This document shows positions 9,098 through 16,688 of a stretch of DNA of 64,000 nt, piece by piece. Position numbers and translations under genes: made by a program. The notes below the pieces were generated by a model. The model saw only the letters and a program-made list of their open reading frames with translations, was not told where the DNA came from and did no database searches. This stretch comes from Limnochorda pilosa (lineage in GTDB: Bacteria > Bacillota > Limnochordia > Limnochordales > Limnochordaceae). The stretch covers positions 682,001 through 746,000 of the forward strand of contig NZ_AP014924.1 of NCBI RefSeq assembly GCF_001544015.1, read 5' to 3'. Within the stretch, counting starts at the first letter, position 1, and every line of letters begins with the position of its first letter.

Positions 9098-9490
9098 GTG
9101 CTCCGCCTCTCCGACGGGCGGGCAGCGGAGGTCCTCCTGCAGGTCCCCGTCCGCCCCGGTCAGCCCATCCGCTACGGCTACACCCATTCGTCGGACCGGA
9201 CGCCCGTGGAGGATCTCTTCACCGTGACCCCCAGCGGCGGCCTCCGGCTCGTGGAGGAGCGCTACCGCTGGTACGGGGTGGGGCTCGAGTACCACAGCCA
9301 GGCGTCGATCCGGGAGGAGGACGGCCAGGTGGTGGTGACGGTGAACCGAACCCTGGGCCGGCTGCCCCTGCGGGTGGCCGCCACCGTGGACCAGTGGCTG
9401 GAGGTCGGCCCGTGCCGCTGGCGGCTGGGCGATCTGGCACCGCCTGGCGCGGCCGTGGTCCTGGAGGTGCATGCGGGCAGCGAGCCGTGA
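9098..9490 (+). CDS. DUF1850 domain-containing TRAP-associated protein
   Basis: A 130-residue protein matching DUF1850, which regularly accompanies TAXI-type TRAP systems. The core is IRYGYTHSSDRTPVEDLFTV followed by RYRWYGVGLEY. Many DUF1850 proteins have an N-terminal membrane helix; none is encoded here. The reading frame continues, uninterrupted and in the same frame, from the TAXI gene stop codon (9056-9058), and the GTG at 9098 is the first usable start codon, with only a weak purine stretch upstream. Translation may depend on ribosomes finishing the TAXI gene. The function of the family is not established. Confidence 0.82.
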   Translation: MLRLSDGRAAEVLLQVPVRPGQPIRYGYTHSSDRTPVEDLFTVTPSGGLRLVEERYRWYGVGLEYHSQASIREEDGQVVVTVNRTLGRLPLRVAATVDQWLEVGPCRWRLGDLAPPGAAVVLEVHAGSEP

Positions 9491-9511
9491 TTCCCCGGGA
9501 GGTGAGGATAC

Positions 9512-11437
9512 ATGACGGCGACCCATTCACGCTCGGTCCGCTGGGTGGCGGGGGTCGCGTCCGCGCTGGCCGTGGCCGCGTCCCTTTACCACCTGTACGC
9601 GGCGTACTTCTACCCCTTCTTCGCCCTGACGCACCGGTCCGTCCACTGGCTCTTCATGGGCTCGCTGATCTTCCTGGCCCCCCTGATGAGGCGCGACCGG
9701 CGCCCGGGGTGGCCGCAGGCGCTCTACAGCCTGCTCTTCCTGGGCCTCACCTGGGCGGGCGGCCTCTACGTGATCACCCACTTCAGCGGCATCGCCTCCC
9801 GGGCGGGGGCGTACAGCCGGGCGGACATCCTCTTCGGACTCATGACGCTGGTGGCGGTGGTGGAGGCGGCCCGCCGCTCCACGGGCTGGGCGGTGCCCGC
9901 GGTGGCCCTGGCCTTCGTCGTCTACGCCTTCGCCGGGCCGTACCTGCCTGTGGCGATCGGGCACCGGGGGTACTCCTTTGCCCGGGTGATGCCGTACCTG
10001 AGCCTCACCACCAACGGCATCTTCGGGATCCCGCTGGGCGTGTCGGCCCAGTTCATCCTGCTCTTCATCCTCTACGGGGCGATCCTCGAGCGGACGGGCG
10101 CCGGGCGCTTCTTCCTCGACCTGGCCATGAGCCTGGCCGGGGGCACCCGGGGCGGGCCCGCCAAGGCGGCGGTGGTGGCCTCCACCTTCATGGGCATGGT
10201 CTCGGGGAGTTCGGTGGCCAACACCGTCACCACGGGGACCTTCACCATTCCGCTGATGAAGCGGCTGGGCTTCAGACCCGAGATGGCCGGGGGCGTGGAA
10301 GCCTCGGCCTCCACCATGGGGCAGGTGATGCCGCCCATCATGGGGGCCGCCGCCTTCCTCCTGGCCGAGTACATCGGCGTGCCGTACCTGAAGGTGGCCG
10401 TGGCCGCCACGATCCCCGCCCTCCTCGCCCTCTTCTCGATGTTCGTACAGGTGGACTTCTACGCCGCCGGGCGGGGGCTGGTGGGCCTGCCCCGGCAGGA
10501 GCTCCCGCATCTCGGGCGGACCCTGCGCGAGGGCGGCCACTTCCTCATCCCCATGGCGGCCCTCTTCTACTTCCTGGTGGGCGGGTACTCGCCCGAGCGG
10601 GCGGTCTTCTGGACCATCCTGCTCACGGTGGCAGACGCCCTGGTGGTGGCCGCCCGCCGCGGCGAGCTGCGCCGGACCCTGGCGGCCATCGTCGACGGGC
10701 TGCAGGCGGGGGCGGCCAACACAGCCCAGGTGGCGGCCATCTGCGCGGCGGCGGGGATCATCATCGGCGTGACCACCCTCACCGGCCTGGGGCTCCGGGT
10801 GAGCAGCCTGGTGGTGAGCCTTGCGGGCGGCAATCTGTGGATCGCGGCAGCGGCGGCCATGGTCGCCTCGCTCATCCTGGGGGCGGGCATCCCCACCACG
10901 GCCACCTACGTCATCCTGGCCACCCTGGTGGCGCCGGCCTTCGTGAAGATGGGCGTGGCCATCCTGCCGGCGCACCTCTTCATCTTCTACTTCGGCGCGG
11001 TGGCGGACATCACGCCGCCCGTGGCGGTGGCGGGGTACGCTGCCGCCGGCATCGCGCGATCGGACCCGTTCCGCACGGGCGTCGAGGCCTTCCGCATGGG
11101 GCTGGCCAAGTACGTGGTGCCCTTCCTGCTCTTCCTGAGCCCGGCGCTGATGCTGGACGGGTCGTGGGGTGAGATCGCCCTCGCGGCGGCCATGGCCGCG
11201 GCCGGCGTCGTGGCCATGTCCGGCGCCCTGCAGGGCTACCTGGCGGGCCGCAGCCGTTGGTTCGAGCGCCTCGAGCTGGCCGTGGCCGCCGCGCTCCTCT
11301 TTCGGATGCAGCCCCGCTTCGCTGCGGTTGGCCTGGCTTTGGTGGTCCTCATCGCCGTGGCGCAGTGGCGTCGCGGGGAGGGGCCGGTGCCGAGCACGGC
11401 CACGGCGAGCGAGATGACCGCGAAGGAAGGGAGCTGA
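9512..11437 (+). CDS. TRAP-TAXI transporter fused permease (4TM/12TM)
   Basis: A 641-residue membrane protein that fuses the small (DctQ-like) and large (DctM-like) TRAP permease domains, the normal form for TAXI systems. It is hydrophobic throughout. The DctM-type stretches MGMVSGSSVANTVTTGTF, MPPIMGAAAFLLAEYIGVPY and ILGAGIPTTATYVILATLVA surround the conserved transport core, and an extra helical tail follows after about residue 570. A GGGAGGTGAGG site precedes the ATG. With the binding protein and DUF1850 protein it forms a complete sodium- or proton-coupled importer, and the cupin gene follows closely. Confidence 0.94.
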   Translation: MTATHSRSVRWVAGVASALAVAASLYHLYAAYFYPFFALTHRSVHWLFMGSLIFLAPLMRRDRRPGWPQALYSLLFLGLTWAGGLYVITHFSGIASRAGAYSRADILFGLMTLVAVVEAARRSTGWAVPAVALAFVVYAFAGPYLPVAIGHRGYSFARVMPYLSLTTNGIFGIPLGVSAQFILLFILYGAILERTGAGRFFLDLAMSLAGGTRGGPAKAAVVASTFMGMVSGSSVANTVTTGTFTIPLMKRLGFRPEMAGGVEASASTMGQVMPPIMGAAAFLLAEYIGVPYLKVAVAATIPALLALFSMFVQVDFYAAGRGLVGLPRQELPHLGRTLREGGHFLIPMAALFYFLVGGYSPERAVFWTILLTVADALVVAARRGELRRTLAAIVDGLQAGAANTAQVAAICAAAGIIIGVTTLTGLGLRVSSLVVSLAGGNLWIAAAAAMVASLILGAGIPTTATYVILATLVAPAFVKMGVAILPAHLFIFYFGAVADITPPVAVAGYAAAGIARSDPFRTGVEAFRMGLAKYVVPFLLFLSPALMLDGSWGEIALAAAMAAAGVVAMSGALQGYLAGRSRWFERLELAVAAALLFRMQPRFAAVGLALVVLIAVAQWRRGEGPVPSTATASEMTAKEGS

Positions 11438-11442
11438 AGGAC

Positions 11443-11805
11443 GTGGCCGATGCGACCGCCTTTCCGGCGGAGCCGGAGGCGCTCTCGTGGGCGCACGTGC
11501 CCCCCAGGCGCCCGCACCCGGGCATCGAGACCCGGCGGGTGGACGGCCAGGGCATGACCCTGGTCGAGTACCGGTTCGATCCGGCGGCCCGCTTTCCCGT
11601 CCACCACCACCCCGAGGAGCAGGTCTCGGTGGTGACGGGGGGCTCGGTGGTCTTCCACGTGGACGGGCGCGAGGTGGAGCTGCAGGCCGGCCAGATGGTG
11701 CGGGTGGCACCCCACGTGCCCCACGGCGCCACGGCCGGGCCCGCGGGAGCCACCATGCTCAACGTTCTGGCCCCCCGCCGGAGGGGCGACGTGGTGTACG
11801 ACTGA
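11443..11805 (+). CDS. small cupin-domain protein
   Basis: A 120-residue single-domain cupin. Motif 1 reads FPVHHHPEEQVSVVTGG, with three clustered histidines and a glutamate for metal binding. Motif 2 is GQMVRVAPHVPHGA. The GTG start is 5 bases after the permease stop and uses the AAGGAAGGGAG that overlaps the end of that gene, so the cupin ends the aminotransferase-TRAP operon. Such small cupins are often isomerases, dioxygenase-like enzymes or sensors acting on the transported compound; which applies here is unknown. Confidence 0.85.
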   Translation: MADATAFPAEPEALSWAHVPPRRPHPGIETRRVDGQGMTLVEYRFDPAARFPVHHHPEEQVSVVTGGSVVFHVDGREVELQAGQMVRVAPHVPHGATAGPAGATMLNVLAPRRRGDVVYD

Positions 11806-11821
11806 AGCCGGAGCAGCCGCG

Positions 11822-11841
11822 TCGCGAACACTCGCGAACAC
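11822..11841 (+). repeat. tandem 10-base direct repeat upstream of arsR promoter
   Basis: TCGCGAACAC occurs twice head to tail with no spacer (11822-11831 and 11832-11841), ending 9 bases before the -35 element of the arsR promoter. The position suits an activator or second regulator site, but it is only 20 bases long and could be a chance slippage duplication. Confidence 0.4.
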
Positions 11842-11850
11842 CCGTCCCGG

Positions 11851-11879
11851 TTGACGCGTCGCCGTCCGCGAGCTATGCT
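11851..11879 (+). promoter_or_regulatory. arsR promoter
   Basis: TTGACG (11851-11856), a 17-base spacer and TATGCT (11874-11879) give a strong vegetative promoter 46 bases before the arsR GTG. The operator lies just downstream. Confidence 0.7.
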
Positions 11880-11885
11880 GGGAAC

Positions 11886-11913
11886 GACTTCAAGGATTGT
11901 CGAAGTCCTGAAG
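11886..11913. promoter_or_regulatory. ArsR operator, copy 1
   Basis: GACTTC-N10-GAAGTC (11886-11907) is an inverted repeat just after the -10 box. Positions 11897-11913 (TTGTCGAAGTCCTGAAG) recur as a perfect 17-base reverse complement at 12280-12296 before the YceI gene. A site repeated in front of the regulator and of a neighbouring gene is what an autoregulating ArsR repressor would use. Confidence 0.6.
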
Positions 11914-11924
11914 GCAGGGTCGTC

Positions 11925-12218
11925 GTGGATCCAGAGGAGCGGGAACTGGTACGGGTTTATCGGGCGCTGGGGGATCAAACGCGGCTGGCGATGGTCCGCC
12001 TCCTGGCCCGGCGGGAGGAGATGGGGTGCGGCGAGCTGGCCGAGGCCCTGGACCTGACGCGGCCTACCCTCTCGTACCACACCCGCATCCTGGAGGAGAG
12101 CCGGCTCATCGACGTCCGCAAGGAAGGCGCCTACCGCTTCTACCGGCTCAGGCGGGCGGACGTGGGGCGGTGGGCCCCCGCCGTTCTGGGCACCCTCAAG
12201 GGAGACATAGAGTCCTAG
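11925..12218 (+). CDS. ArsR/SmtB family transcriptional regulator
   Basis: A 97-residue winged-helix repressor: RVYRALGDQTRLAMVRLLARR, then ELAEALDLTRPTLSYHTRIL (recognition helix) and RKEGAYRFYRL (wing). One cysteine (MGCGEL) is present, but no CxC metal pair, so metal sensing is not evident; it may respond to another signal. The GTG start is set by AAGGCAGGG 6-7 bases upstream. Paired operators upstream of this gene and of the YceI gene suggest it represses both. Confidence 0.88.
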   Translation: MDPEERELVRVYRALGDQTRLAMVRLLARREEMGCGELAEALDLTRPTLSYHTRILEESRLIDVRKEGAYRFYRLRRADVGRWAPAVLGTLKGDIES

Positions 12219-12243
12219 GGATCTGGGCGGCGGAGGGAGAGGC

Positions 12244-12260
12244 CCCAGCGACCCGCTGGG
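12244..12260 (+). terminator. hairpin between arsR and the YceI gene
   Basis: CCCAGCG-ACC-CGCTGGG is a perfect 7-base stem with a 3-base loop, 25 bases after the arsR stop. It lacks a following T-run, so it is at best a GC-rich attenuator or RNA-processing hairpin. Confidence 0.35.
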
Positions 12261-12279
12261 CGGTGTTGAGCCCTCGGGA

Positions 12280-12296
12280 CTTCAGGACTTCGACAA
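12280..12296. promoter_or_regulatory. ArsR operator, copy 2 (upstream of YceI gene)
   Basis: CTTCAGGACTTCGACAA is the exact reverse complement of 11897-11913 and lies 28 bases before the YceI start. It also holds part of two spaced GACTTC copies (12278-12283 and 12286-12291). Confidence 0.6.
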
Positions 12297-12324
12297 ATAC
12301 TCAAATACTCTGGAGGGATGCAGC

Positions 12325-12894
12325 GTGGCCACCGAAGGGCAGCAGGCAGTCGGAACGGGCCAGGAGACGACCGTCTGGACCATCGATCCGGCGCACACCA
12401 CCGCCGAGTTCTCCGTGAAGCACATGATGATCTCCACGGTGAAAGGGCGCTTCGGTTCGATCGAGGGAACGGTGACGGGCGACCTGGATGACCCCACCCA
12501 GGCCGCGGTCGACGTGAAGATCGACGCGGCCTCGGTCGACACCCGCAACGACCAGCGGGACGCGCACCTGCGGTCCGCGGACTTCTTCGACGTGGAGCAC
12601 CACCCCCACCTGACCTTCAAGAGCCGCCGGATCGAGCGGGCGGGCGACGACCGCTTCAAGGTGGTCGGCGACCTCACCATCCGGGGCGTGAGCCGCGAGG
12701 TGGTCCTGGACACCACCTTCGAGGGCCAGGTGAAGGATCCATACGGCAACCAGCGGGCGGGTTTCAGCGCCGCCGCCAAGCTCAACCGCAAGGACTTCGG
12801 GCTCAACTGGAACGCGTTGCTGGAAGCGGGCGGCGTGGTGGTGGGCGACGAGGTGAAGGTCGAGATCCACGCCGAGGTGACGCGTCAGGGCTAG
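12325..12894 (+). CDS. YceI family protein
   Basis: A 189-residue lipocalin-like beta-barrel. It begins TTVWTIDPAHTTAEFSVKHM, contains SVDTRNDQRDAHLRSADFFD and ends with the GVSREVVLDTTFEG and FGLNWNALLEAGG segments, all hallmarks of YceI. Family members bind isoprenoid-like amphiphiles. There is no signal peptide, so this copy is cytoplasmic. The GTG start has CTGGAGGG about 10 bases upstream. It lies behind the second ArsR-type operator, so it is probably induced together with the regulator. Confidence 0.93.
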   Translation: MATEGQQAVGTGQETTVWTIDPAHTTAEFSVKHMMISTVKGRFGSIEGTVTGDLDDPTQAAVDVKIDAASVDTRNDQRDAHLRSADFFDVEHHPHLTFKSRRIERAGDDRFKVVGDLTIRGVSREVVLDTTFEGQVKDPYGNQRAGFSAAAKLNRKDFGLNWNALLEAGGVVVGDEVKVEIHAEVTRQG

Positions 12895-13172
12895 CCGCGT
12901 GCGGACCCTCGGGTGGCTGGCAGGGCGGAGACCCCGGTGCCCGGCCCACGGGTGGCGGGGGGCTCCGCCTGCTGGCGGTCCACGGGCGACGCCTAGGAGG
13001 ATTCGGGTGATGCGATCGTGAATCCCAAACGTGTAGGCCACCCTTCCCCCGCCTTTGGGACGTTACCCGGAACCTCGTGTGGGCAGGATGTTTACCACGC
13101 TCCCCCTTAGCATCGCACGCGGGGCGAGATAGCGCGCACGCGCGAGCCACCAGTGCTCGAAGAGGTGTTCGC

Positions 13173-14663
13173 ATGGACCCAAGCGTCGTGTTCACGCTCT
13201 CCGTCGCTGCGGTGGTCTTGTGCGCGGGGATCTTTTCCACCAAGCTCGCCTCTCGCATCGGTGTCCCGGCGCTGGTGCTCTTCATCGCTGCCGGCATGGT
13301 CCTGGGCAGCGACGTGCTGGGACTGATCTACTTCGATGACGCACGGCTGGCCCAGCTGGTGGCCACCGCCGCGCTGGTCGTGATCCTCTTCGAGGGCGGC
13401 CTCCAGACCCGCTGGTCGCAGATGCGGCGCATCCTGGCTCCTTCCGTGACGCTGGCCACCCTGGGCGTGGTGGTCACCGTGGTCATCACGGGAGTCTTCG
13501 CCTGGAGAACGCTGGACCTGGACATTCCGATGGCCATGCTGCTGGCGGCCACCGTGGGCTCCACCGATGCGGCCGCCATCTTCGCCGTCTTGCGGGACCG
13601 GCAGATCAAGCAGCGCCTGAAGGCCACGGTGGAGGCCGAATCAGGCCTGAACGACCCGATGGCCCTCTTCCTGACCCAGATCTTCCTCACGTGGGTCCAG
13701 ACGGGTTCGTTACCCATCGGTCAGGCGATTCTGCTGCTGATTTGGCAGATGGCCGTCGGCCTGGCCATCGGTCTGGCGATGGGGAGGCTGGTCTCCCTGG
13801 TGGTCCTTCGGGCCCGCTTCGACTCGGGCGGCCTCTACCCTCTCCTCCTCCTTGCCAACGCCCTCCTCACCTTCGCTGTCGCCACATGGGTCCAGGGCAG
13901 CGGGATCGTGGCCGTCTACGTGCTCGGCATCGTCTTGGGCGGCTCGGACCTTCCCTACCGGCAGAGCAGCATTCGATTCCACGAGGGCACGGCCTCGCTT
14001 GCTCAGATCATCATGTTCAGCCTTTTGGGCCTTCTGGTCTTCCCGAGCCGTATGGTGCCGGTCATCGTTCCCGGCCTTCTCTTGGCTGCGGGGCTCATGT
14101 TCATCGCCCGCCCCGTCGCCGTCTGGCTGTGCACTCTCGGGACGGGATACAGTAAGCAAGAGATCCTGCTCCTCGCCTGGGCAGGGTTGAAGGGGGCCGT
14201 CCCGATCATCCTGGCGACCTTCCCTCTGGTGGCCGGGGTGCCGCAGAGCGACCTCATCTTCCACATGGTCTTCTTCGTGGTGCTCACGTCCGCTCTGATC
14301 CAGGGATCGTCCATCTCCCTCCTGGCCAGACGACTCGGCCTGGTGGAGGCCACGTCGAGGCCCAAGCCCATCTCCCTCGAGCTGATCGCCGTGGAGAAGT
14401 CCAACGCCGACCTCATCGAGGTGGAGATCACGCCGGGGACCGACGCGGAGGGCAAGCAGCTTGCGCAGTTGAACCTCCCTGCGAACGTCACCGTCAGTGC
14501 CATCGTCCGCCACGACAAGGTGGTCACGCCCCGAGGCGTCACCCGTCTGGAGGCTGGCGACATCCTCTTCGTCCTGGCTGAGAGAGGTCAGCGGGAGCAC
14601 GTGACGGACTTCTTCGCGGGCGAGGAGGAGTTGCCTGCGCCTGGCAGCGCTCCATCGACGTAG
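13173..14663 (+). CDS. CPA1-type potassium(sodium)/proton antiporter with TrkA-C domain
   Basis: A 496-residue antiporter of the CvrA/NhaP2 type. It has about 12 hydrophobic segments, with the family stretch VILFEGGLQTRW, the ion-path sequence AESGLNDPMALFLT, and WAGLKGAVPIILATFPLVAG. From about residue 390 a soluble RCK/TrkA-C domain follows (LIEVEITPGTDAEGKQLAQL...LEAGDILFVLAERG), which in relatives binds nucleotides to gate transport. ATG 13173 follows AGAGGTG. A 278-base gap precedes it with no recognisable riboswitch. It is likely monocistronic. Confidence 0.93.
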   Translation: MDPSVVFTLSVAAVVLCAGIFSTKLASRIGVPALVLFIAAGMVLGSDVLGLIYFDDARLAQLVATAALVVILFEGGLQTRWSQMRRILAPSVTLATLGVVVTVVITGVFAWRTLDLDIPMAMLLAATVGSTDAAAIFAVLRDRQIKQRLKATVEAESGLNDPMALFLTQIFLTWVQTGSLPIGQAILLLIWQMAVGLAIGLAMGRLVSLVVLRARFDSGGLYPLLLLANALLTFAVATWVQGSGIVAVYVLGIVLGGSDLPYRQSSIRFHEGTASLAQIIMFSLLGLLVFPSRMVPVIVPGLLLAAGLMFIARPVAVWLCTLGTGYSKQEILLLAWAGLKGAVPIILATFPLVAGVPQSDLIFHMVFFVVLTSALIQGSSISLLARRLGLVEATSRPKPISLELIAVEKSNADLIEVEITPGTDAEGKQLAQLNLPANVTVSAIVRHDKVVTPRGVTRLEAGDILFVLAERGQREHVTDFFAGEEELPAPGSAPST

Positions 14664-14812
14664 CCGGCCCACTCCGAAGCGTACGGCATGGCGCCGGTGG
14701 CGAGAACGCGCCCGGGTCAAGAGGTCACCAGGGCAGGGGAGCCCTACACCAGACCTCGAACATGTCATGAGGTCGTCACCTCCCGAACCTTCACCCTGGC
14801 GCAGAGGAGGTG

Positions 14813-15493
14813 ATGTGGCTGGATCCCTGGTACCTCTGGCTGGCCGAGTCGCGCTTCGCGCACCTGAGCCAGGAGAGGCTGGAGCAGGCGATCACGCGCC
14901 TTGGGGGCCAGCGCGACCGGCTTCTGGACCTGGCCAAGGTGCGGCGCGGCGATCGGGTGCTCGACGTGGGGACCGGGACCGGCCTGCTCGCCTTCGGGGG
15001 TCGCCGAACGGGTGGGGCCCACAGGCGAGGTGGTGGGGGTCGACATTTCCCGGGAAAACGTGGCCGCATGCGGCAAGATCGCAGGCGAGCTGGGCCTCGC
15101 GGGCCGGGTGCGTTTCCTGGAGGGTGACGCGACCGCGTTACCGTTCCCAGATGCGGCCTTCGACGTCGTGCTCTTCCGGTCGCTCCTTCCCTATGTGGAT
15201 CGAAAGGACCGGGTCGCGGAGGCGTGCGCCCGGGTGCTGCGTCCGGGCGGCCGCATCGCTCTCGTCGAGCCCATCAGCCGACGGTTCCGGTGGTTCTCGC
15301 CCACGGTGGGCGAGGCGGCGCCGGTTGAGGTGAGGCGTACGCCCGGTACGTGGCGCAGAAGGTTGCGGTGGAGGGGGCCGGGTACACCTGCCCGCCCGTG
15401 TATCTGTGGGGCGCACGCCAGGGCGAAGCGGCTCCTACCAAGCCGACCCATCTCGTCCTGCTTCGCCCCGAGCGCCCTGCCGCACGCGTCTAG
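14813..15493 (+). pseudogene. class I SAM-dependent methyltransferase, broken by frameshifts
   Basis: The gene starts well (WLDPWYLWLAESRFAHLSQE ... DRVLDVGTGTGLLAF, the SAM-binding motif I), then shifts frame near 14995. The protein continues as GVAERVGPTGEVVGVDISRE ... FDVVLFRSLLPYV ... RVLRPGGRIALVEPISR in another frame. A second change between about 15330 and 15345 moves to a third frame (YVAQKVAVEGAGYTCPPVYL ... THLVLLRPERPAARV) that ends at 15493, with some residues probably lost. Two independent lesions make sequencing error less likely. The start shows AGGAGG only 2 bases before ATG. The end overlaps the Clp-N gene on the other strand by 4 bases. Confidence 0.8.
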
Positions 15494-15942
15494 CCGCTGG
15501 TCAGCACCTCGCGAACGGCCTTCAGGGCCGCCTCGCGCGTGACGCCGGCGCGCCGGAGGGCCTCACCAGCCGGATCCGTGCTCGCGGCGAGCGCGAGGAG
15601 CAGGTGCTCGGTGCCGAGATACCTGTGCCCAAGGACCTCCGCCTCGCGAGCGGCGGCTTCCAGGAGGGCTTTCGCCTTCGGGGCGAAGGCGATCCTGTCC
15701 TTGCGGCCGCCCGCCTGGCTGGAGCCGGAGGCTGATGGGGCCACGCTCGCCGCCGCGACCGCATGTCGCAGCGCGCCGCGATCCGCGTTCAGGCGGACCA
15801 GGGCCAGGTGGGCTATCCCATCTTGAAGCTCTAGAAGGGCCCTGGCCAGGTATGCAACCGTTACCGTCGCTGCCCCTGCCTGGCGGGCTTCAGCCTCGGC
15901 AGACTCCACGACGGTTCGGCTCCTTTCAGTGAACTGCAGCAT
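15490..15942 (-). CDS. stand-alone Clp N-domain protein
   Basis: A 150-residue protein that is only a Clp amino-terminal (substrate and adaptor binding) domain with its two repeats. The first repeat is QFTERSRTVVESAEAEARQA...VAYLARALLELQDGIAHLAL; the second is FAPKAKALLEAAAREAEVLG followed by RYLGTEHLLLALAA. No AAA+ ATPase part follows, so it cannot unfold proteins itself. Related stand-alone domains act as ClpS/ClpC-like adaptors or decoys. ATG 15942 has AGGAGG 7 bases upstream. It converges on the broken methyltransferase gene. Confidence 0.9.
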   Translation of the reverse strand: MLQFTERSRTVVESAEAEARQAGAATVTVAYLARALLELQDGIAHLALVRLNADRGALRHAVAAASVAPSASGSSQAGGRKDRIAFAPKAKALLEAAAREAEVLGHRYLGTEHLLLALAASTDPAGEALRRAGVTREAALKAVREVLTSG

Positions 15943-16015
15943 GGTGTCGCCTCCTCGTCCATTCGAACGCTCGAGCCTTCCTGACCAACCATGGCGCCAC
16001 GGCTGCATGGACCCA

Positions 16016-16372
16016 TCATCCCGTGCCGCGGCTCTCAGGGCCCCCAGGCCAAGGCTGCCACCCTCCGTCCAGCTCGCGCTGAATCTGATCGCCGTCGAGG
16101 CGGTAGCGGGGCCAGCGACGGTCCGCGTCGGTGTTGAGGGCGTGAACCAGCACGGCCGCCTGGGCCCGCAAGCGCTCCCGCTCGGATTCGGGCAGGAGGC
16201 CCCCGGGTGCCAGGGCCAGTCGCTGTCCGCACCCGTGGAGCAGGTGTTCCGCCGCCTCGAAGAGGGCAGCCTCGATCACCTGGTTGTCGCTCAGGTCGAG
16301 AGCATACTTCAACGCGTGCAGGAGCTCGAGACCGCGGCGTGAGAGCCGGATGTTCTTCTGCATGCCCGCCAC
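16016..16372 (-). CDS. small protein with ribbon-helix-helix-like N-terminus
   Basis: A 118-residue protein. Its N-terminus (MQKNIRLSRRGLELLHALKY, then LSDNQVIEAALFEAAEHLL) has the strand-helix-helix pattern of MetJ/Arc/CopG DNA-binding proteins. The remainder is charged, with a tryptophan-rich C-terminus. GTG 16372 is preferred because GGAGG is 7 bases upstream; ATG 16363 is the alternative. A perfect 10-base palindrome (16404-16413) lies 32 bases before the start, which would suit autoregulation. I do not recognise the family with certainty. Confidence 0.6.
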   Translation of the reverse strand: MAGMQKNIRLSRRGLELLHALKYALDLSDNQVIEAALFEAAEHLLHGCGQRLALAPGGLLPESERERLRAQAAVLVHALNTDADRRWPRYRLDGDQIQRELDGGWQPWPGGPESRGTG

Positions 16373-16688
16373 CGTGCTCCCTCCTCGGCGTGACGGTGAT
16401 AGCATGATATCATACTTCCAACGAGCTCGCAAGGTCCGTCGAACGCTCCGCAACGCGTGTCGACGCGAGGCCGTGGCTCATCGAACGCGGCCGCCCAGGT
16501 CCCCGTTGCTCGGGTCAACGCCCCGTGCCGGAGGTCTCCCAGGGCAAGCAGGCGAACCGTGATGCCAGGGAGTTCGCCGAGCCGTTCGAGATCGCACGTG
16601 CCTCGGTCATCGGGTGCGGGCAGGTGGAAGACGGTGGGCTCACAGGAGCGTCGGAAACACGGGCGGATGAGAGGCAGGAGGTGGATCG
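16373..16688. other. divergent intergenic region, RHH-like gene / sppA
   Basis: 316 bases without a supported gene. It contains the 10-base palindrome ATGATATCAT at 16404-16413 in a locally AT-rich patch next to the minus-strand gene, and the AGGAGGTGG ribosome site of sppA at its right end. No clear -35/-10 pair was found. Confidence 0.5.
16404..16413. promoter_or_regulatory. perfect 10-base palindrome upstream of RHH-like gene
   Basis: ATGATATCAT is self-complementary and lies in an AT-rich patch 32 bases upstream of the minus-strand GTG at 16372. It is a candidate autoregulatory operator or part of the promoter. Confidence 0.4.

Noticed and set aside
9527-11710. 727-codon minus-strand frame across the TRAP permease
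   Set aside because: Antisense shadow rich in Gly, His and Arg with no domain; the permease on the plus strand is unmistakable.
12895-13172. c-di-AMP (ydaO) riboswitch upstream of the potassium antiporter
   Set aside because: The gap is long enough and the gene suits such control, but I could not find the conserved ydaO core segments.
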